From NCBI RefSeq assembly GCF_019320115.1, contig NC_089584.1, forward strand, positions 99,373,792 to 99,437,791: DNA of 64,000 nt. Direction: 5' to 3'. The DNA is from Miscanthus floridulus (lineage: Eukaryota > Streptophyta > Magnoliopsida > Poales > Poaceae). Under the pieces are notes generated by a model. It saw nothing but the letters and a program-made list of their open reading frames with translations, was not told the DNA's origin and did not search any database. The position numbers and the translations under genes were made by a program. Shown here piece by piece: positions 1 to 8,859 of the stretch (within the stretch, counting starts at the first letter, position 1; each line of letters opens with the position of its first letter).

Positions 1-283
1 CTATGTTGAGTTTTGAAGTGTAATGAGAAAAATGTACTCCCATACGAATTTTGTTTGCATGATGTAATCATGTGGATGAAGTAAGTAATCAAAGTTTCCT
101 CATTCACAAGAGTTCTGAATGTTTTGAAATGTGGTATGAACTTTTCTACCACAATTTTGAAACATTCAGAACTCTTGTGAATGAGGAAACTTTGATTACT
201 TACTTCATCCACATGATTACATCATGCAAACAAAATTCGTATGGGAGTATATTTTTCTCATTACACTTCAAAACTCAACATAG
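1..283. repeat. Long near-perfect inverted repeat (foldback)
   Basis: Bases 1-135 are almost the exact reverse complement of 149-283, with a loop of about 12 bases near 137-148. The outer ends are ctatgttgag and ctcaacatag. Only a handful of mismatches and one-base gaps occur, mostly near the loop. It could be a young foldback MITE or an inverted duplication. Transcribed from either strand it would form a stem of over 120 bp, a potential source of small RNAs. Because base 1 is the window edge, the arms may extend further left. Confidence 0.85.
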
Positions 284-455
284 TCTATTATTATCAATAC
301 TTCTGCAAGTCATGCTTGCATATCATTCTTATCTTTTGGTTCACATGCAACTTTCTTTTGTTCTTAAACTCATTGAGTACTTAATGACCATGACACAATC
401 AGAGTGTACGGTCAATACTAGGATAGCATAAAAGCTACCTCAAACTTCTCTCCAT
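284..455. other. AT-rich spacer, nothing recognised
   Basis: Low-complexity AT-rich DNA between the foldback and the palindrome cluster. No gene, tRNA or element terminus was recognised. Confidence 0.4.
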
Positions 456-497
456 GTGCGGGATACACTTAGAGCACATGAGTCATCACATCCTTCT

Positions 498-650
498 CCC
501 GCCATGCGAGATAAGTACTATGCCAAACTCTCCCGCCATGCAGGATTGGTTAACATATGTACTATGCCAACTTTACCCCGCCATGCGGGTATTTTCTCAA
601 ACTTTTCCCGCCATGCGGGTGCTATCATAAACTTTTTCCCGCCATGCGAG
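498..650. repeat. Cluster of five short palindromes CCCGCCATGCGGG
   Basis: Five copies of a 13-base imperfect palindrome, cccgc-cat-gcggg or one-base variants, start near 498, 532, 577, 607 and 638. The spacers are AT-rich and partly similar (for example aactttttcccg and aacttttcccg). A degenerate sixth half-site, tgcgggat, is near 457. Spacing is about 30 bases for the last three copies and wider for the first two. The repeated palindromes suggest protein-binding sites or short hairpins; which one cannot be decided from sequence. Confidence 0.7.
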
Positions 651-884
651 ATATTCCTTTTAACGGACATAATTGTCAGGATTGGCTCGTGTTCAATCAT
701 CAAATTCAGAAATAAATCCAAATATTCTTTTAACACACATGTTTAATCCAATGTTAGTCAAATTAAATATGTATATGACTTTTACAACTCTCATAAGTGA
801 AACTAAAAATAAATTCTTCTCCACAGAGAGTATATAAAAGACATTTCTCAATGAAGACTCTCATTGATCTATCTCTTTTCTTGG

Positions 885-1059
885 ATCAATATCCTAGAAT
901 TCTTTTCTTTTGAAGCCATTCTTTAAAGAGAACATAGTCCCTTAACCAATGGCATTCTTTCATACATAACTTGCCCTTAGGCATTTCATCATCTGAGTCA
1001 CAAGTACCCAGCTCATTTCTCTTTCTGCCTTCAAGAATGAAAGCATGGAGGTCTTTTGT
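885..1059 (-). pseudogene. Short gag-like open remnant
   Basis: One minus-strand frame stays open for about 57 codons and ends in TGA at 885-887. Its C-terminal part has Cys, His and Asp residues followed by FKEWLQKK. This loosely resembles the end of a copia gag zinc knuckle, where a C-x2-C-x4-H-x4-C motif is followed by a WL-KK segment, but the knuckle itself is not intact. It lies just downstream, in element sense, of the leader stem-loops, where gag is expected. It lacks a start codon. The assignment is an inference from position and weak similarity. Confidence 0.3.
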
Positions 1060-1105
1060 CTAAAAAATATTCAACAATAATGCTCATTAAACTTTGAAAA
1101 CTTTA

Positions 1106-1613
1106 TGTTCTATTCTATATCACTGTTGGGCAGAAATAGAATAAAACATTATTCTTCTACATTAATTCCACATCACCATTAGGCAGAAATGGAATTAACG
1201 TATAGAAATTCAATAATCTTGAAAACATAGAATTGCTCCTCAAAATTAAATTCTCCCATTGGTTTGAATTTAATTAGAAGATAATTAACTTCATTGCAGC
1301 GGAAACATGAAAATACATTTCTCTAGTTTAAGAGCATTCCTTGATCTTTATCTTTTCTCTGAAAAATTGGTCACTTTGATGCAAAATTCATCAGAGATTT
1401 AAACTTTAAACATAAAACTCATAGAATTATAATATTGTTATCATCAACGTTGGTCAGAAAATAACAATACCATAATTTAACTTTAAACTTAAACTTATAA
1501 AATTGTTATCATCAACGTTGGTCAGAAAATAACAATATTATAATTTATCTTAACTATCAACCGACTATTCCTCCAATTAAATTTTTTTCAGCTGGTTCTA
1601 ATTTTAACTGGAG
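1106..1613 (-). other. Leader stem-loop ladder of copia copy 1
   Basis: Six stem-loops lie in tandem upstream of the gag position. Stems (plus coordinates): 1111-1118/1136-1143, 1162-1170/1190-1198, 1244-1253/1266-1275, 1434-1441/1461-1468, 1502-1509/1529-1536 and 1571-1584/1600-1613. The stems differ in sequence but pair within each hairpin. The loops share a core on the element's sense strand: CTGACCAACGTTGATG, CTGCCTAATGGTGATG, CTGCCCAACAGTGATA, AACCAATGGGA and AACCAGCTGA. A changing stem around a constant loop argues for a selected RNA structure, possibly for genome dimerisation or packaging (inference). Confidence 0.65.
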
Positions 1614-2490
1614 GATAAATTTTCCATCAATTATTGAATAACTATAACTGCTCTTCAAATTAGAAGACAATAAACCTTTAACTTTGCAACGAAAACTTGA
1701 CAAAGTTTCTTTTCCTACTTTTCAGAAGCATTTTTCTCTACTCTTTGAAAATTCTAACACGTTGGTGCAAAAATTATTAGAGATTTTAAATCATTCTTTG
1801 AATGAAATCATCAAAATTTGCTTCTGAAAAATAATAAAACAACTCTTAATCACCACTGTGCATTCGGCCCAACCGGAGATACGGCCCGGGCTCATTCTTT
1901 TCTTTTCTCGGCCCAAGACAGCAGAAGCTGGCTCGGCCCAAATCGGCATCTAGCCCGGCCTTGCTCCCTCGCGCGCCCGCTCTACCACCCAGGCCGCAAC
2001 GTGGGCCTGGGCTGGCAAAGCGCCGCGGTCGCGCGCCCCGCCTGGGCCGTGATGCAGCCCGCTAGATCTCGGCCGTCCGTGCGCATCCGATGGCCGAGCG
2101 CGCATCTAGGGCGAACAAAACCACCGGGCCGACGCTTCCCCTTGTAACCCTAGCCTCATTCTCTCCCTCCCCTTCTCTCTCATTCGCGCCGAGTGCAGCC
2201 AGTAGCTGCGCATGGCGTCCAGAGGAGGAAGTGGAGGTGGCGGCGCCGCCGCGGCACCTCTCGTCGGCGCGCGCGTGCGGCTAGAGCCACGCGCAGCACC
2301 GTCGAGGAGAGCCACGGTGGTGCCCTTTGCAGACCGAGCCCGCGCGGTGGCGTAGCTCGGCCGTCTTCCCGCACGCCGACGAAAGCTGACGCCGTAGTCT
2401 TTTTCCCGCACGGTGGCGATGCCAGCGGCGGGATGAAGGCCCAGGTAGGACCCTGTGTTCGTTCTCATCTTTGCTGGGATTTGGGGATTC

Positions 2491-2927
2491 TAGGGTTAGG
2501 GTTGGGTGAAATTTCGAATCGATTTGAATCACCTTCTTCTCTCTTTTCTTTCTATTTCTTTCCCCGAGATCTGGTCGCGGGTTTAGGGTTCCAACTTCAC
2601 CCAGTTAGGGTTAGAGACTGTTCTTCTTCCCCACGCGACGTCCAGTGCAACGGCAGGAGGTGGTGACGGCGCAGGGGATCCCCAGGGAGGAGAAGACCCC
2701 TTCCAATCCGTCCTTTCTTTCTTGATTCGAGATCACAGTTAGGGTTAGGGTTACTGTCTGTTCTTTCCCGATCCGATCCGGATCGGTCAATCTTTCTTTC
2801 TTTTTTTTTCTGTCCCCGATCTAGATGTACGAACTAGACTGGGGATTTTAGGGTTAGGGTTCTTTGTTGAAACCGTGTTTCAATCTCATCCCCACTTTTC
2901 CCGTACCCCAACTAGGGTTAGGGTTTA
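2491..2927 (-). repeat. Telo-box motifs (AAACCCTAA type) in the leader
   Basis: The plus strand shows runs of tagggttagggtt at 2491, around 2580-2610, 2736, 2847 and 2911. On the element's sense strand these are aaccctaaccct. This is a few telomere-like or telo-box units scattered in a leader, not a telomere array. The copia copy at the right edge carries the same motifs at 61075-61165. Confidence 0.7.
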
Positions 2928-2970
2928 ATTTGCTTTTCTTTCCCCGATCCAGATCCACATACTAAAACTG

Positions 2971-2982
2971 GCTCTGATACCA
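2971..2982 (-). other. Primer-binding site, initiator Met-tRNA type
   Basis: On the minus strand the sequence TGGTATCAGAGC lies one base inside the LTR boundary. This is the usual copia primer-binding site, complementary to the 3' end of initiator methionine tRNA. It fixes the orientation of the element as minus. Confidence 0.9.
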
Positions 2983-2983
2983 T

Positions 2984-3455
2984 TGTTAAATCTCTTTGGA
3001 TCATCTAGTAGTGGATCAGTAGGGTTTCATTGGGTTTCTCGTAGTAATGGTGTGAACGGAGAGGGACAGAGAGGGAGAGGAAGAGCTAGGGTTAGGCACT
3101 GACCATCCATTGAGTAGGGGATCCGGCCATCAGGTTCATCGGTGAAGTTCTGCGCTAGGCAGCGACGGTCGGAGAAGAGAGAGAGACACAGTGAAGACCG
3201 TTGTGGCGCAGTGCAGTGGCGGCGGCGGTGCTTCCCGTCACTGGCTGCGCCCCTCTATTAGATCGGAGTAGGGTTTCTAGGTGGGGCGTACGGCTCAGGC
3301 GAACCTCGTTCTGAGAGCCGCCGACCCCACCTCTATTTAATGCGCAGTGTGACAGGGGCCCGCCAGCCATAGATGGACTGGGCGCCCCCAATCAGGGCGC
3401 GAGGTCAAGGCCCAAGTGGCCATTGGGCCACTGTGGTTGGGAGATCAAACCAACA
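2984..3455 (-). repeat. 5' LTR of copia copy 1
   Basis: The LTR runs TG...CA on the minus strand, from TGTTGGTTTGATC at 3455 to TTTAACA at 2984, and is 472 bp long. A TATA-like ATTAAATAG lies at about 3331-3348 on the minus strand. It aligns with the split LTR at 50047-50131 plus 60544-60977. The flanking target duplication cannot be tested because the other end of the element is outside the window. Confidence 0.85.
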
Positions 3456-4434
3456 TGTTCTGCTCAATTCATAAAAGTTTCAACCTTGTTGTAAAAAAAA
3501 AGTTTCAACTTTACGAGAAAAATGGTATTTGAAATCATCCAATAAGGGGATTGTTCCAAAGCTCTTGCTGTAAGAAACACAAATACTAGGTTTGAAAACT
3601 ATATTTTTTTACGTTTGGTTCATGCCACCGAAAAGCCTAACCAAAATTTGATAGTCCCTAAATTTTTTCTTACCTTTAGTTCATGCCACCGAAAAGCCTA
3701 ACTACCGTTGGCAAGCCAAATAGAATTTGGCATTGGGCAGCTACAACGCATGCGGCACTGCGGCAGCGAGGACTGAACACGGGCAACGGAGACATGGATG
3801 AGGTGGCACTGTGGCAGACTGGCAGGTACGTACGGAGGTACCTAGTGCTTTTAATGAGCTTAGAAGAAACAACGGTATTTCCAAAACTAATCAAATCAGT
3901 AATCCGACTTCACCATAAAAATCCATTGTCCACAAAACAGGATCCATGTTAGCAGTGGCGGAGCTTGCTTGAAATCTCAGGAGGGGCCAATGATGAAGAA
4001 GACAGGTCAAACATAACAATTCTATGGTTATTCACCAACAAAATGGTTTGAAATCGCTAGTTTTCTTAACAAATTGCTCAAATGGAGGGGTGGCCATGGC
4101 CTCCTTTGGCCCCGATAAAGCTCCACCACTGCATGTCAGCTATATTTCAATGTAATATAAAATCAATGGTATTGTGCATTCTACGTGTCATGGCCTCATG
4201 GGCACAAACTTTACCAATTTTTGACATAACTCCAAAAAGTATTGTTTCTTGCCAAATTCTCTCGGCCCTTAAACTTGCTTGGCCTCGATCCAAACAACTA
4301 GTTCCTTTATGACATATAAACCCCATAAAATCCTGATTTAGAGCCGATAACGCACATTTCTGGTCGTTTTCACATGAGATCATATCCATATCGTCGGCAA
4401 CTCTTCAATCTCTAGATCCTGGCTCTCGCACTTT
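3456..4434. other. Intergenic, no gene recognised
   Basis: No coding region was recognised. A 24-base direct repeat containing gttcatgccaccgaaaagcc occurs at about 3618 and 3680, so part of 3600-3720 is probably a small degenerate transposon or a local duplication. The remainder is unremarkable. Confidence 0.4.
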
Positions 4435-4845
4435 TGGTGGGAAAATATATAAGGTAGGTGTAAACATATATACTTTTTTTTTAAAAAAAAAGCATGCTTC
4501 CATGATCCAAATTTTTTTGAAACAATGGATATCCAGTTTACCCATATGTGTAATTTGTTGAAAAAGTTGAGATTCAAAGTCCATATAAAAATTATCACGC
4601 AGAAATGACAAAACTCAGGTGCATATGCACTACAAGACAAATATTTAGGACTTTCGTCTTCTAGTGCACATGGACTCCAATTTTATCATTTTTGCATGAA
4701 TTTTTCTAGATTGAGTTTGAATCTCAAACTTTGAAATAAAGTACATATATGAATGCACTATGAATATGCATTGTTTCAAAATTTTACAAATCACGGATGT
4801 ATGCTTTTTGAAAAAGTTTGCATGTTTACACTTGCCTTTGGGTTT
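4435..4845. repeat. Large imperfect foldback element
   Basis: The segment 4435-4635 is roughly the reverse complement of 4640-4845. Matching landmarks include tgtaaacat, tttgaaacaatg and gagattcaaa in one arm and their complements in the other. The arms are about 190-200 bp and roughly 75-80 percent alike by eye. A short loop near 4630-4645 separates them. This fits an old foldback or Mutator-like MITE. A target duplication was not identified. Confidence 0.65.
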
Positions 4846-5088
4846 GCACTGTATAGTTTGCCTGTTTTGGTTGTATCCAAGTTTTTGTCATGGACAGTAT
4901 TTAGTTTTGCATGTCTGGATTGCAAATGCTGACCTACAGTACATGTGTTAGCCGGAAAAAATACCCGCTAACTATATGGGTCCATTTAATTAAGCCCGCC
5001 AGCTGAAATACACCTGTACCTTTAAGGAACGTTGGATCGTTCACTAAAATCTTCCAACTATTGGAACTAGAAGTAGCCAACCCACCTA
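4846..5088. other. Intergenic, nothing recognised
   Basis: AT-rich spacer. No gene or element boundary is supported. Confidence 0.35.
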
Positions 5089-5170
5089 ACCCTCCATCAC
5101 CATTTCTCCCCCACCCCTTTTAGGCCTTGTTCCCACCTAACCCTCCATCACCATTTCTCTCCCACCTCTT
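5089..5170. repeat. Tandem duplication of a MITE edge
   Basis: A block containing cacctaaccctccatcacc, with following C/T-rich sequence and gccttgttc, occurs twice in a row (about 5084-5131 and 5133-5181). The second copy leads into the MITE at 5171. Slippage or a failed insertion of the MITE end would explain it. Confidence 0.6.
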
Positions 5171-5334
5171 TAGCCTTGTTCGTTTCTACATCAAACAAGA
5201 GGGGTGGAGGAGATTGAGGGAAATTTTGACTTATAGGGGACTAAATCCCTAGGGGTTTTTTTTACTATAGGGGGTTAAATCCTCCTAATCTCCTCCAACC
5301 CCCTTGGTTTGGGGTAGAGATGGAACAAGGCCTT
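5171..5334. mobile_element. Tourist-like (PIF/Harbinger) MITE
   Basis: The element has inverted ends gccttgttcg...gaacaaggcc, flanked by TTA on both sides, the usual PIF/Harbinger target duplication. The arms extend inward with imperfect complementarity (ggtggaggagatt against ggttggaggagatt), so most of the element can fold back. No coding capacity is present. Confidence 0.65.
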
Positions 5335-5507
5335 AGGGAGGAGAGAATGGGAGATCACCATATGAGGTGTCTGGCTTATTATTCTTGGCTCATTGCGATC
5401 TTTATTTCTTGTATAAGGAAACTTTGAAATTTCAATCGCAACCTCTCCAGGACAATCGGTTCATTCACGGCAAATACGGATCGACTTGAACATATATCGG
5501 CCAGACT

Positions 5508-5795
5508 TTTTTTTCTGGAATACGTAAAAGATTTACGTATCATTGTATTAAGGAGAAGAGTTTAAAGAAACATACGACACGCTTCTATCGAGTGCCGAAG
5601 AAAGTCGACCTAACACAGTCGAAGCTGGACTATCCTAGCAAAAGACCTCATGTTTCAATATTACATAAAAGGAAACAACCAATATTGACACAGTTTTGTG
5701 GCCTAGGTGGCCTTACGCCTTGGCGGCTGCCTGGACGGTGTCTTTCCAACGGCCGGGAAGAGCTCGTCCAGCGCCTTGACTTCGGACACAGTCAG
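5508..5795 (-). mobile_element. 5'-truncated LINE (L1-type) tail
   Basis: Read on the minus strand, the insert ends with a short AT-rich trailer followed by poly(A) (plus-strand T run 5507-5514). A 16-base direct repeat flanks it: atatatcggccagact at 5492-5507 and atatatcggtcagact at 5796-5811, one mismatch. A poly(A) tail next to one copy of a long target duplication is the signature of target-primed reverse transcription. The trailer with its acgtaaat/tttacgta hairpin resembles 3' ends of grass L1 elements. Only the last 290 bases inserted, so no ORF domain remains. Confidence 0.75.
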
Positions 5796-5811
5796 ATATA
5801 TCGGTCAGACT

Positions 5812-6180
5812 CAGACATGAAAACATGTAAGATCTCGCATTAGCCCGGTCGCCATACCAAAATGGTCATTCGATCTTTGGAAGACGATCCGAACAACCCC
5901 AGTCAGATAATCACGGCATGGCAAAGACAGATGGCATTAACGGCAAGAGATAGTAATGGTCGGAAAAGGCCAATCATGCCCAGAGAAAAAGATTCTCCTA
6001 GCCGTCCTTCCCGGAGACTCGCCGTGGTGTATGTTAGAACTGAACCACCTCGTGAGATCGCATCGGACGCTCCAGCTTCGTCGGAGCTAGCAAGATCGGC
6101 GCCCAGGATAAGCTCGCGATCGGCCAGGATAAGCCGGCATCCGGCAACAACCAGCCTACGACATCCGCTCCTTAAAACCC
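5812..6180 (+). promoter_or_regulatory. Promoter region of the DUF7086 gene
   Basis: This stretch lies between the LINE insertion and the TATA box. It becomes GC-richer toward the gene. No specific regulatory element was identified. The LINE therefore sits about 400 bp upstream of the start codon. Confidence 0.5.
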
Positions 6181-6187
6181 TATAAAC
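6181..6187 (+). promoter_or_regulatory. TATA box of the DUF7086 gene
   Basis: The sequence ccctataaacagccc gives a TATA box at 6181-6187, 55-60 bases before the ATG at 6242. That spacing fits a short leader with transcription starting near 6210. Confidence 0.65.
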
Positions 6188-6241
6188 AGCCCAGCCGTCA
6201 GCAACAAAGCAGCCAGAGCAAGCAAGCGCTGCTCGGTGACA

Positions 6242-6979
6242 ATGGAAGGCAAAGCAGCGGCGAGCCGCCACGCCGACGAGCTGGACCCCCTCGCCCTCAC
6301 CCTCGGGTCCATCTACGCCGCCGCCGCCGTCGCTCCAGCCTCACCACCGCGCGCCACCCAACGCCGCCGCCTCAACAATGGCTCGGCACCCATCTACGCC
6401 GCCGCTGCTCCAGCTTCACCGCCGCCACCTCCTCTGCCGCCGGTTGCTACGCGCGCCGTCCGCCGCCTCGTCCACCGCGTCAACCCACGCGCCGACGCCG
6501 GCGACCTTGTCCAGGCGCCGCCGTTCCCATGGGCGACTGAGCGGCCCGCGCAGCACGGCACCCTGCAGAGCTTGCTGCGTCGGGGCGTCACGTCCGTCGA
6601 GGGCCAGGCGCGTTGCAAGCGCTGCGGCGGCAGGAAGGCCATCGCCTACGACCTGGAGTCCAAGTTCCGGGAGGTGTGCGAGTACATCGTCGCCAACCGT
6701 CACGCCATGTACGACCGCGCGCCCAAGGCATGGGAGTTCCCGGCGCTGCCGGACTGCGACGCGTGCGGGCACAAGGGCGCCATGTGGCCGGAGATCGCCG
6801 CCGACAAGCACGAGATCAACTGGCTCTTCCTCTTCCTGGGTCAGATGATCGGCTGCTGCACGCTGGAGCAACTCAAGTACTTCTGCATGAAGAACGGACG
6901 ACACCGCACCGGCGCCAAGAACAGGGTGATTTATTATGCGTATATTGAGATGTCCAACCAGCTTTTGCCGTTTGATTGA
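6242..6979 (+). CDS. DUF7086 domain-containing protein
   Basis: Single-exon gene, 245 aa. The start is the ATG at 6242; a GTG two codons upstream is not a plausible plant start. Residues 1-100 are a low-complexity Ala/Pro region with two similar blocks built on IYAAAA and APASPP. The conserved domain follows. It has two CxxC pairs, C125/C128 (CKRC) and C172/C175 (CDAC), which may bind metal, then NWLFLFLGQMIGCC from N193 and FCMKNGRHRTGAKNR, before the end at FD. This layout matches plant proteins annotated DUF7086. Their molecular function is unknown and no catalytic motif is seen. The frame is intact. The region directly 3' of the gene has been amplified into the tandem array starting at 7033. 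Confidence 0.85.
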   Translation: MEGKAAASRHADELDPLALTLGSIYAAAAVAPASPPRATQRRRLNNGSAPIYAAAAPASPPPPPLPPVATRAVRRLVHRVNPRADAGDLVQAPPFPWATERPAQHGTLQSLLRRGVTSVEGQARCKRCGGRKAIAYDLESKFREVCEYIVANRHAMYDRAPKAWEFPALPDCDACGHKGAMWPEIAADKHEINWLFLFLGQMIGCCTLEQLKYFCMKNGRHRTGAKNRVIYYAYIEMSNQLLPFD

Positions 6980-7032
6980 ATGGTGCTAGACTGGTAAAAT
7001 TATCCTGATGCGCATCTAGATTATCTATGTAT
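6980..7032 (+). other. 3' flank of the DUF7086 gene before the array
   Basis: This short AT-rich 3' UTR sequence joins the stop codon to the first repeat unit. The first unit therefore probably overlaps the native 3' UTR and terminator. Confidence 0.5.
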
Positions 7033-8128
7033 CAGTGAGCAATCCGATATATTTTGATCTAGGTTGTACGTTGTTTTGTTGATCCAGTAGTTTCAGTTGA
7101 AAAAGATGCTAGATGCGGCTATGATAACGAAACGTAGTGTTTGCTTCATTATTGGTACACTTGGTTGTACGTTTACTATTCGTTGGTCTTAATATATGCT
7201 CTGTAGCGGGCATGCCTTTTATGTCACAGTATATGTTTCCTCTGTTACCCTATTTTCTTTTGTCGATTATTTTATCGATTTGTTTCCATAAAATTTCATA
7301 GCAAAAGTTTTTCACATAAATAGCCATGGAAAATATTTTAGTTATAAAGATGTGGCCTTATGAAATATCCCCATTCCAAATTATAAGTTGCTTTGACTTT
7401 TTTTGTTCATTCATTTTGCTATGTATCTAGCCATATTATTATATCCAGATGCATAACAAAATGAAAATATACCAAAAAAGTCAAAGCGACTTATAATTTA
7501 GAACGGAGGTTGTAGTTGCATTAAGATCAAGCTCCATGGTTAAAAAAATGAAAACTTGAAGCTTGCGTCGATTTAATGGACATGCTTTTGGTAAAAATGA
7601 TGATAAAATATTATGAAAAAAATTCTTTGATGCTCATTATAAATTTGAAAGTGTTTTCTATTTCATAGATATTTCACAAACAAATGATAAATAAATAGCT
7701 AACTCTTCATTGTTTCATAGCAATTTTGAAAGAATATGAAAATATTTGTTGTAGAGCATGGAAAAGTTGCTTTTTGGGAGCAATGATCATCACCCTAGGT
7801 TCTGTAGGTCATTTTAAGCATTCAACGGAGAGCTGGGAGACATCTTCTTTGTTATTAAAAACATTTAGTTCATATGATATTTAATCAAATCTTGGTTATT
7901 CTTGTTGCGAGAGCACATGCAAAGCTCAAAAACCATCCATTTAGTGAAAACTTAATCCCATTCAACATATACCACAATTTTCATTCACTCAATAGAAGTT
8001 GAAATCTAATCCCTCCATCCTGAAATATTGTATTCTAGACATTCACAAAATAATTAAGGTAGAGTGTAATAGACGCATGTTCCTTCACTTAACTACCTAA
8101 TCTATTGAAATCTGATTCTATTCTCCAT
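7033..8128 (+). repeat. Tandem array unit A (about 1.1 kb)
   Basis: The first unit of a direct array. Each unit begins with cagtgagcaatccgatatat, which recurs at 7033, 8129, 8860, 9963 and 21893; unit E lost its start. Unit A carries the Stowaway-like insert at 7368-7512. It immediately follows the gene, so the array seems to have grown from the gene's own 3' flank. The later units encode short matching peptides (for example at 8457 and 9558), but these are by-products of duplication rather than genes. Confidence 0.85.
7368..7512. mobile_element. Stowaway-like MITE in unit A
   Basis: The ends ccattccaaattataag and cttataatttagaacgg are inverted, and TA flanks both sides (7366-7367 and 7513-7514). 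The inner sequence folds back around a tatctag centre. It matches the Stowaway (Tc1/mariner-type) MITE pattern. Unit F lacks it at the same place. Confidence 0.8.
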
Positions 8129-8859
8129 CAGTGAGCAATCCGATATATTTTGATCTAGGTTGTATGTTGTTTTGTTGATCCAGTAGTTTCAGTTGAAAAA
8201 GAGACTAGATGCTATGATAACAAAACGTAGTTTTTGCTTCATTATTGTTACACTTGGTTGCAACGTTTACTATTTGTTGGTCTTCATATATGCTCTGCAG
8301 TGAGCATGTTTTTATGTCACTATATATATATGTTTCCTCCGGTTGCTTTATTTTCTTTTATCCATGATTTTATCGATTTGTTTCCTTAAAATTTCATTGA
8401 TATTTCATAAACAAATGATAAATAAATAGCTAACGCTTCATTGTTTCATAGCAATTTTGAAAGAATTTGAAAATATTTGTTGTAGTGCATGGAAAAGTTG
8501 CTTTTTGGGACCAATGATCATCACCGTAGGTTCTGTAGGTCATTTTAAACATTCAATGGAGAGCTGGGAGACATCTTTTTTGTTATTAAAAACATTTAGT
8601 TCATATGATATTTACTCAAATCTTGGTTATTCTTGTTGCGAGAGCACATGCAAAGCTCAAAAACCGTCCATTTAGTGAAAACTTAATCCCATCCAACAAA
8701 TACCATAACTTTCATCCACTCAATAGAAGTTGAAATCTACTCCCTCCATCCTAAAATATTGTATTCTATACATTCACAAAATAATTAAGGTAGAGTGTAA
8801 TAGATGCATGTTTCATCACTTAACTACCTAATCTATTCAAATCCAATTCTATTCTCCAT
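8129..8859 (+). repeat. Tandem array unit B, internally deleted
   Basis: This unit is 731 bp because about 370 bp, including the MITE, are missing. The deletion joins ...aaaatttcat directly to tgatatttcataaac near 8397. Complete units have atttcat at both deletion edges, so loss by short direct-repeat recombination is likely. Confidence 0.8.

Larger units (their letters stand above)
1..3455 (-). mobile_element. Ty1/copia element, 5' part, minus strand (copia copy 1)
   Basis: A copia element read right to left. Its 5' LTR is 2984-3455. The Met-tRNA-type primer-binding site follows at 2971-2982, and a leader of about 1.9 kb runs to about 1100. The leader has the same architecture as the copia element at the right edge (60978-62285): telo-box-rich GC-rich part, AT-rich part, stem-loop ladder. 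The LTR also matches the one at 60544-60977, so both belong to one family. Left of 1100 the similarity to the right copy fades; only a gag-like scrap is seen at 885-1059. The element continues beyond the window or was broken there. No intact coding region remains here. Confidence 0.75.

Noticed and set aside
498..650. CRISPR array
   Set aside because: Repeats are 13-base palindromes with similar AT-rich spacers of uneven length in a plant nuclear genome; no cas genes.
2090..2666. Open frames of 64-157 codons in the copia leader
   Set aside because: Basic low-complexity products on both strands in an untranslated GC-rich leader.
2491..2927. Interstitial telomere array
   Set aside because: Only two or three telomere-like units occur at a time, separated by other sequence, and they recur in the leader of another copy of the same retroelement.
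5592..5843. 83-codon plus-strand ORF
   Set aside because: It overlaps the antisense LINE tail and its target duplication and shows no domain.
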